From positions 496,001-560,000 of the forward strand of contig WBMZ01000356.1 of assembly GCA_013400975.1 (NCBI GenBank): DNA of 64,000 nucleotides. The letters are read 5' to 3'. Made by a program: the position numbers and the translations under genes. The stretch is from Atrichornis clamosus (Eukaryota; Chordata; Aves; Passeriformes; Menuridae). The notes under the pieces are model-generated. The model searched no databases and was not told the origin of the DNA. It saw nothing but the letters and a program-made list of their open reading frames with translations. This document shows, piece after piece, positions 60,601-64,000 of this stretch; position 1 is the stretch's first letter; each line of letters starts with the position of its first letter.

Positions 60601-62790
60601 GTAATTAATATATATATTTTTTTTATCAGTTTCAGAATAGCTAAGAACTACAGAGTGTTTTTGAGGTTTTTTGTAAATGACATAACATCAAAACTTTCAG
60701 AAGAAAACAAAATGCTTTTCTAGTTGTGTGGGAGGTCAGATCAAGCAGTTGGAGAAAATAAGTGAGATGATATCATAGTGTGGAAATGTACATATTCTGA
60801 TAGGAAACCCATTTCTCCTCTGGGTAGATCTCTAAAAAGTGCCAGTACTAAAGTTTCACTGTCTTCAAAAGTGTCAAAATTGTGTACCATCTTGTATTAG
60901 CCCATTTTAATAAGTGTTAAAAAGAACCATTACATGGTTCTCAGATCAGAGTCTTTGGCTCATGAGTTGTTGCAACAAATATTATCCTGGATATGATTAT
61001 TGGAGAACTTGTGCTCTTTGAGCCTATGTACTTTCCAGTGCCACTCTTTGAAAAAAGTGCATAAACTCTACAAGACATTTGTTAAGGTGTGGCTGACAGA
61101 GCTAAACATATGAACTTATATAGCTTAATGTTGCATGTAACTGCAATGTTAGAGGTCTCTGTATCATGAGACATTCCGAACTAAATTTCTACTCCACAAG
61201 GTCTTGCTTTGGTAGGTTCATGCATATTTTGAAAAACCCATACTTTTAAAATCTAGCATAAATTGGTGCAGAGAGCGAGGGTGAGTCCATAGGAGTATGG
61301 TTGTACAGCAGGTACAACTCATCCAGAGAAGTAACGTGGAGTCAGATATTATCTTGCAGTTGCTGTCAGAAGCACTGAAGAAAGGTCTTCAGCTCATAGC
61401 CAATAAATATTTATCTAGAGGTCGTTACTGATTTGCTTTCGGCTGAAGCACCTCAAAGGACAATTTTCCCTGGAAAAAAATAAAGTCCTTGCCATATGAT
61501 TTGCATTGCCTTATATTTCAAAGATTTATAGATCATGAAGTCAGAATGAGTCTTCATTTACAGATAATCTGTGCTTCCATTGAACACAGAGCCAAGGATT
61601 TCTTTCATTTCCTTCCTCTTTGAACCCGAATATCATTCCAAAAGGCATCCACTCTTGTCTTAAACATTTCCATATCTTTTGGCAAACCTTCACAGTGGTT
61701 AATTGCTGTTACCTTGAAAAAGGGTCTATTTATGCTGAATGTGTCAGACTTCAGCTTCCAGCCATTAACAGTTACTATATCTTTGTGCTATTGAAGACCA
61801 AATTTTATCCCACATATAAGTTTTTTCTAGGCTGCAATCCCCTGATCCTTCTGCTTGCTAAAATTAGACTAGTCCCTCGATCTGTTGCTCCATATTGCCA
61901 TTTTCCAGTTTTTATTCATCTTAGTTTCAGTGATGGAAGGCAGAAAACAGATGTAACTTTGCTTTTCCCAGGTAATTATTTGAGAATTTGACAGAGAACT
62001 TTTATTTTACAGGTTTCTCCTTATGAGGATCACCCCTGCTATCCCTGTGACTGCGACCCGTTTGGCTCTCTGAGTTCTGACTGTGTTAAAGACGAGCACC
62101 ATTCTGACTCCCAGGGGGGTAAGGGAGCGGGAAGCGCCTTTTCCCTAAACTTCAAATCTGGCTGTATTTCTGGCCACTGAACTTTGAGGGAACACTATCT
62201 ACTGAATGATTGCCTGTTAGGTACCACTTCAAAACACTGGTAAATCTTTTGGAAGGTGAGGCTGAGCCATAACATAGTTTTATGATTTTAAGGTATGTCA
62301 GGTCCGTGAATGTGTTCCCCTGTGGGGATTGTGGGCTCCTACTGTGTAAACTCCTAACAATGTGAGGGGTTGAGATCTGACACTGTTGTTTGTGAATGCT
62401 GTTATAGCTGTCACAAGATCCATTTTGCTGCAGTTTCTGTGCTTTTGCCACTTTAAACATGAAAAATAGATGCTGAGACTGACCTTATGGCAAATATCTA
62501 TATGTGTGGAATATAACATGGAGTGTAATAAAAAAGGAATGCTAAATTTTTTGCACCCTCTGAGACATCTTGAATCCAGGCTGTTGCCTGCTCTTATTTA
62601 TTTATTTTCCTGTACTTTTGCTCTTCCAGGGACTTGGCCAGGCCAGTGTCAGTGCAGAGAAGGTTACACAGGAGAAAAATGTGATCGCTGTGCATTTGGG
62701 TATCGGGGCTACCCAAACTGTCTGCGTTGTAACTGCAGCCTGATTGGTAGCATTAATGAAGATCCATGCACAGAACCTTGTCTCTGCAAA
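21609..62790 (+). CDS. LAMA1: Laminin subunit alpha-1, 5' part of gene (ten exons, 3' end beyond window)
   Basis: LAMA1 encodes the alpha-1 chain of laminin-111, a secreted basement-membrane heterotrimer with beta-1 and gamma-1 chains. Joining ten exons (21609-21693, 42305-42475, 42830-42942, 50811-51053, 55824-56003, 58840-58929, 59134-59251, 60350-60528, 62013-62118, 62630-62790) gives 482 codons without a stop. The predicted protein has a signal peptide (about 1-25), the LN polymerisation domain (about 29-277), LE1 (278-333), LE2 (335-402), LE3 (405-459) and an incomplete LE4 from Cys462. Sequons are at N46, N172, N347, N371 and N463. I chose alpha-1 over alpha-2 because motifs such as [37 protein letters not shown] and VSPYEDHPC match remembered LAMA1 better. 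The domains still to come (rest of the short arm, coiled coil, LG1-5) lie downstream of the window. Confidence 0.97.
25079..25150 (+). repeat. G/T-rich low-complexity tract ending in a poly-T run
   Basis: GTTTG and GGTTGGTT units are followed by about fifteen T residues, on the sense strand of LAMA1 intron 1. The complementary type of tract (CAAA/ACCAA) occurs in intron 3 at 50425-50491. Confidence 0.88.
33829..33843. repeat. Small perfect inverted repeat, GCCGCAA stems
   Basis: Seven-base arms GCCGCAA and TTGCGGC are separated by a single G in an AT-rich part of intron 1. It is too small to assign a role. Confidence 0.8.
38866..38885. repeat. Perfect 20-bp palindrome in intron 1
   Basis: ACAGATCCAT is followed directly by its own reverse complement with no spacer. 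Flanking bases do not extend the symmetry. It could be a dimeric factor site or a chance event; a 20-bp perfect palindrome is expected less than once in a window this size. Confidence 0.95.
39085..39494 (+). mobile_element. CR1 LINE 3' fragment, sense, in LAMA1 intron 1
   Basis: About 410 bases with the CR1 ORF2 C-terminal end (GAGACCTTATCACTCTCTAC, about 39155-39174) and the 3' tail up to GGTTGGACTTGATGATCTC and ATGATTCTGTGAC. It is 5'-truncated. The short segment at 39202-39387 stays open but is only the tail end of the LINE protein plus untranslated sequence. Confidence 0.94.
40937..41270 (-). mobile_element. CR1 LINE 3' fragment, antisense, in LAMA1 intron 1
   Basis: Read on the - strand, the element ends with the CR1 3' end: on the + strand this is ACAGAATCACAGAATTGC, then GGTTGGAAGGGGCCTCTGGAGATCATC at its start. 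The upstream part matches the [20 protein letters not shown] segment of this CR1 subgroup. It is a different subgroup from the copy 1.4 kb to the left, judged by the 3' tail. It is 5'-truncated near 41270 and inactive. Confidence 0.93.
42305..42475 (+). CDS. LAMA1: LAMA1 exon 2: start of LN domain
   Basis: 171 bases, residues 29-85 plus one base. It opens with [11 protein letters not shown], contains the TNATC sequon and [18 protein letters not shown], and ends SANPK. The acceptor at 42304 is fixed by exon 1 phase. The 3' end is AAAG at 42475, followed by gcaagt, a GC donor. Only this junction joins in frame to [11 protein letters not shown] of exon 3, and no nearby GT keeps the SANPK-EQHP reading. 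Confidence 0.97.
42476..42829 (+). other. LAMA1: LAMA1 intron 2 (354 bp, GC-AG type)
   Basis: The donor is AAG|gcaagt and the acceptor ttgaaacag. Apart from the C at +2 the donor matches the U1 consensus perfectly, as is usual for GC-AG introns. Nothing else is recognised inside. Confidence 0.93.
42830..42942 (+). CDS. LAMA1: LAMA1 exon 3: LN domain
   Basis: 113 bases completing residue 86 and coding through residue 123 ([11 protein letters not shown] ... VTITLDLRQ). Includes the [13 protein letters not shown] motif of the LN jelly roll. The donor is CAG|gtgagt, phase 0. Confidence 0.97.
44163..44186. repeat. Perfect 11-bp inverted repeat, 2-base spacer
   Basis: AATCCCTCCAA and TTGGAGGGATT are separated by AC. 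In intron 3 RNA this would be a GC-containing hairpin with too tight a loop to close fully, so some end pairs would open. No function is assigned. Confidence 0.93.
44379..44457 (+). repeat. Two direct copies of a 30-base unit
   Basis: Units beginning GCACTAAGTTGTTTGAAAA at about 44379-44408 and 44428-44457 differ at a few bases. Between them is a partial third AGTTGTTTGAAA. This is a local duplication in intron 3. Confidence 0.85.
50425..50491 (+). repeat. A/C-rich low-complexity tract
   Basis: CAAACAAAC and ACCAAACC-type units lie about 320 bp upstream of exon 4. They are the complement type of the G/T-rich tract in intron 1. Confidence 0.85.
50811..51053 (+). CDS. LAMA1: LAMA1 exon 4: LN domain
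   Basis: 243 bases, 81 codons, phase 0 at both ends, residues 124-204. Begins [20 protein letters not shown] and ends [10 protein letters not shown]. Contains the YNIT sequon (N172) and [11 protein letters not shown]. The acceptor is tttttttcag and the donor GAG|gtatgt. Confidence 0.97.
52214..53061 (-). mobile_element. CR1 LINE 3' portion, antisense, in LAMA1 intron 4
   Basis: About 850 bases. On the - strand it starts inside ORF2 at GATCTGCTGGAGGGCAGGAA (5' truncation at 53061), runs through [20 protein letters not shown] and the [14 protein letters not shown] motif, then the untranslated tail to a decayed end near 52214. One frame stays open for about 130 codons (52431-52829), so this copy is less decayed than those upstream of the gene, but it lacks the catalytic reverse-transcriptase and endonuclease regions. 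Antisense to LAMA1. Confidence 0.95.
54470..54668 (+). mobile_element. Probable ancient CR1/L3-like LINE tail
   Basis: The order CTTGGAGG, AAGAACAGATTGG, CAAACATCTAAC, GGACTAGAAGAATTCTC and TTTCTGTGA resembles the 3' tail of old amniote CR1/L3 elements as I remember it. It is heavily diverged. Judged by eye without alignment, so moderate confidence. Confidence 0.45.
55824..56003 (+). CDS. LAMA1: LAMA1 exon 5: LN domain, C-terminal half
   Basis: 180 bases, 60 codons, phase 0 at both ends, residues 205-264. Begins [16 protein letters not shown] and contains [19 protein letters not shown] and ELDPIVTRR, all hallmark LN-domain motifs of alpha chains. The donor is CGG|gtgagc. Confidence 0.97.
56004..58839 (+). 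other. LAMA1: LAMA1 intron 5 (2.8 kb)
   Basis: From gtgagc to ttttttgtag. Contains a possible MIR-type relic at 56.5 kb. Nothing else is recognised; the short open frames here are not supported. Confidence 0.92.
56475..56650 (-). mobile_element. Possible ancient MIR-type SINE relic
   Basis: On the - strand the order GGGGCCTCAATTTCCCC, then an AT-rich stretch, then AAGTGCTTTACAT resembles the 3' half of MIR-family SINEs (tRNA-derived with a CORE), which have amniote-wide members. Identification is by eye, without alignment. Confidence 0.42.
58840..58929 (+). CDS. LAMA1: LAMA1 exon 6: end of LN domain, start of LE1
   Basis: 90 bases, 30 codons, phase 0 at both ends, residues 265-294. [20 protein letters not shown] marks the LN/LE1 boundary; Cys278, Cys280 and Cys287 are the first LE1 cysteines. 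The donor AAG|gtattc matches consensus poorly after +3. Confidence 0.97.
58930..59133 (+). other. LAMA1: LAMA1 intron 6 (204 bp)
   Basis: The shortest intron in the window, AT-rich, from gtattc to tttattcttag. No feature inside is recognised. Confidence 0.93.
59134..59251 (+). CDS. LAMA1: LAMA1 exon 7: rest of LE1
   Basis: 118 bases, residues 295-333 plus one base. [20 protein letters not shown], with the adjacent CC pair, is typical of the first LE module of laminin alpha chains. Ends NKCE. The donor is A|gtaagt. Confidence 0.97.
59252..60349 (+). other. LAMA1: LAMA1 intron 7 (1.1 kb)
   Basis: From gtaagt to ccttctcag. AT-rich and without recognisable elements. Confidence 0.93.
60350..60528 (+). 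CDS. LAMA1: LAMA1 exon 8: LE2
   Basis: 179 bases, completes residue 334 and runs to 393. [15 protein letters not shown] opens LE2, [18 protein letters not shown] follows, and the exon ends at FRPHK. Sequons NQS (N347) and NCT (N371) are present. The donor is AAA|gtaaga, phase 0. Confidence 0.97.
60529..62012 (+). other. LAMA1: LAMA1 intron 8 (1.5 kb)
   Basis: From gtaaga to tttattttacag. AT-rich and without recognisable elements. Confidence 0.93.
62013..62118 (+). CDS. LAMA1: LAMA1 exon 9: end of LE2, start of LE3
   Basis: 106 bases, residues 394-428 plus one base. Reads [20 protein letters not shown] and ends DSQG before the junction Gly429. The donor is G|gtaagg. Confidence 0.96.
62119..62629 (+). 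other. LAMA1: LAMA1 intron 9 (511 bp)
   Basis: From gtaagg to ttgctcttccag. No feature inside is recognised. Confidence 0.93.
62630..62790 (+). CDS. LAMA1: LAMA1 exon 10: rest of LE3, start of LE4
   Basis: 161 bases, completes Gly429 and runs to residue 482. [20 protein letters not shown] closes LE3; [14 protein letters not shown] and CLCK open LE4. The donor AAA|gtgagt is phase 0. The next exon, which should open with an ENVEG-like LE4 segment, is not found before the window ends. Confidence 0.97.
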
Positions 62791-64000
62791 GTGAGTACTA
62801 AACTGTCACTTCTGTTTAAAATTGAATCTGTGCATTCATTTATAAACTCCTGTTCAATAGTGACATTTCTTCATTAACTGAGGAAATGTTTTATAAGAAG
62901 TAACCTGGTGTAACTGTACACTGACAACTTAGAATTTAAAATTACTAACTATTCTCTGTATGGAAAAATATGGTAATTTATGTTGAGTAGGTCTATATGT
63001 TACTAATATAACATTTTCTATAATAATGGGCCTGACTGACATTAAAATGAAATAAAACCTGTACGTGTGACTGTGAGGGAGTCACACAGAGAATGACAGT
63101 GTGCCTAGCTGGGTTTGGTTTTAGGGATGAGCTGATATTTCTCTTCAAAGTCACTGATTTCTTGTAAACAAATGATGTGTTTAAAACATCTGCTTTCTGT
63201 GAAGAAACAGCAGGCATTTGGAAAGAACTCTTGGAGCAATTGCATTAGACATATGTATGAAATATGATTTAATTATTCAATTAAAAAAAATGTTTAAAAA
63301 GGGAGCACTTTTGCAGCATTTTATTTTTTGGTAAATATCCAACCCCCTTAAAATATCTTGCAGCTGTAGATTCCACTGAATTTTATTACAACATTGTGTT
63401 TTAATATTTAAAGAAGTTACTTAATTTTCTGAACCAAATGTTAGCTAATAGTTTATGTATTTGTTGCCAAATACGACAGTGAACAGGAGCCAAAAAAAAC
63501 ATGGTTTGTTTGACAATTTTTCTAAAACTTCTTAGTCCTTTTGCATAATTTATCTGACGCAAAATATCAAACCTATATAAATAACCAGAGTCTGGAAGAA
63601 AGAAATGGCTCCAATCGCCGATTTAAATATGAAAAAGGAGATAAATGCCTGATTTTGAGCTAGAGTAACACTATATCAGCCAATGCAGCTAACTAGTGAA
63701 TATTTTGGTATAAAATGGACTAGAAACTGCCCCCTTTCAGTGCTGCTGTGGACATGGGCCTGGCATACAGAATTTTTAGGCCAGATCACAGAGAGTATCA
63801 CCAGCCAGGGACCACCTATAGAGATGAAAGGTAAAAAATTTTGTACTCTAAATATCAAATGAAGGAGACAGGATTTCTAAGCCTTTGCAGACTTTGCAAA
63901 CACAGTAGAAAAAGCTATTCTTTTTTTTATATGCTGCATTTTATGATATTTGGTCTTTCCTGGAACATGGCTCTTGTGGTCTAGTCATTGGGTAAGATTT
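62791..64000 (+). other. LAMA1: LAMA1 intron 10, 5' part
   Basis: Begins gtgagt and runs past the window edge. It is AT-rich. I looked for the next LE-coding exon and did not see it. No transposon is recognised. Confidence 0.88.

Noticed and set aside
1..64000. tRNA genes, CRISPR arrays, integrated viral genomes or a multi-gene system
   Set aside because: No spaced direct-repeat array, tRNA arm pattern, retroviral gene motifs or compact gene cluster was seen on either strand by eye. A tRNAscan and Dfam run would be the decisive test.

Overview
The window is vertebrate nuclear DNA, almost certainly from a bird. The interspersed repeats that can be recognised are CR1 LINEs with the usual avian CR1 3' ends (short ATTCTATG-like repeats). 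No Alu, B1 or L1 elements are seen. The background is AT-rich and CpG-poor, apart from one strong CpG island. I cannot name the species.

The only protein-coding gene I can support is the 5' part of LAMA1 (laminin subunit alpha-1) on the + strand. It has a TATA-containing, GC-box-rich promoter inside a CpG island (about 21.3-22.3 kb) and ten coding exons between 21609 and 62790. Spliced in silico they give 1446 bases, 482 codons in a single open frame: signal peptide, complete laminin N-terminal (LN) domain, LE repeats 1-3 and most of the cysteine framework of LE4. The gene runs off the right edge of the window. Intron 1 is about 20.6 kb. Intron 2 is only 354 bp and starts with GC instead of GT.

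Layout: 1-21.3 kb is gene-free 5' flank with two CR1 fragments (7.8-9.0 and 12.7-13.2 kb), a pyrimidine microsatellite, a 41-bp tandem duplication and two CpG-retaining patches that could be distal regulatory elements. 21.3-22.3 kb is the promoter, exon 1 and island. 22.3-42.3 kb is the rest of intron 1, with two CR1 pieces in opposite orientation. 42.3-62.8 kb holds exons 2-10. Intron 4 carries an antisense CR1 of about 0.85 kb and an old CR1/L3-like tail, and intron 5 a probable MIR-type SINE relic. 62.8-64 kb is the start of intron 10.

I found no operon-like system, CRISPR array, tRNA or rRNA gene, or intact mobile element. The observations most worth a second look are the GC-AG intron, the two G-quadruplex motifs flanking the TATA box, the two CpG-retaining upstream patches, and the inverted CR1 arrangement around exons 2-4. 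Comparisons with human LAMA1 and with CR1, L3 and MIR consensus sequences are from memory, not from a search.
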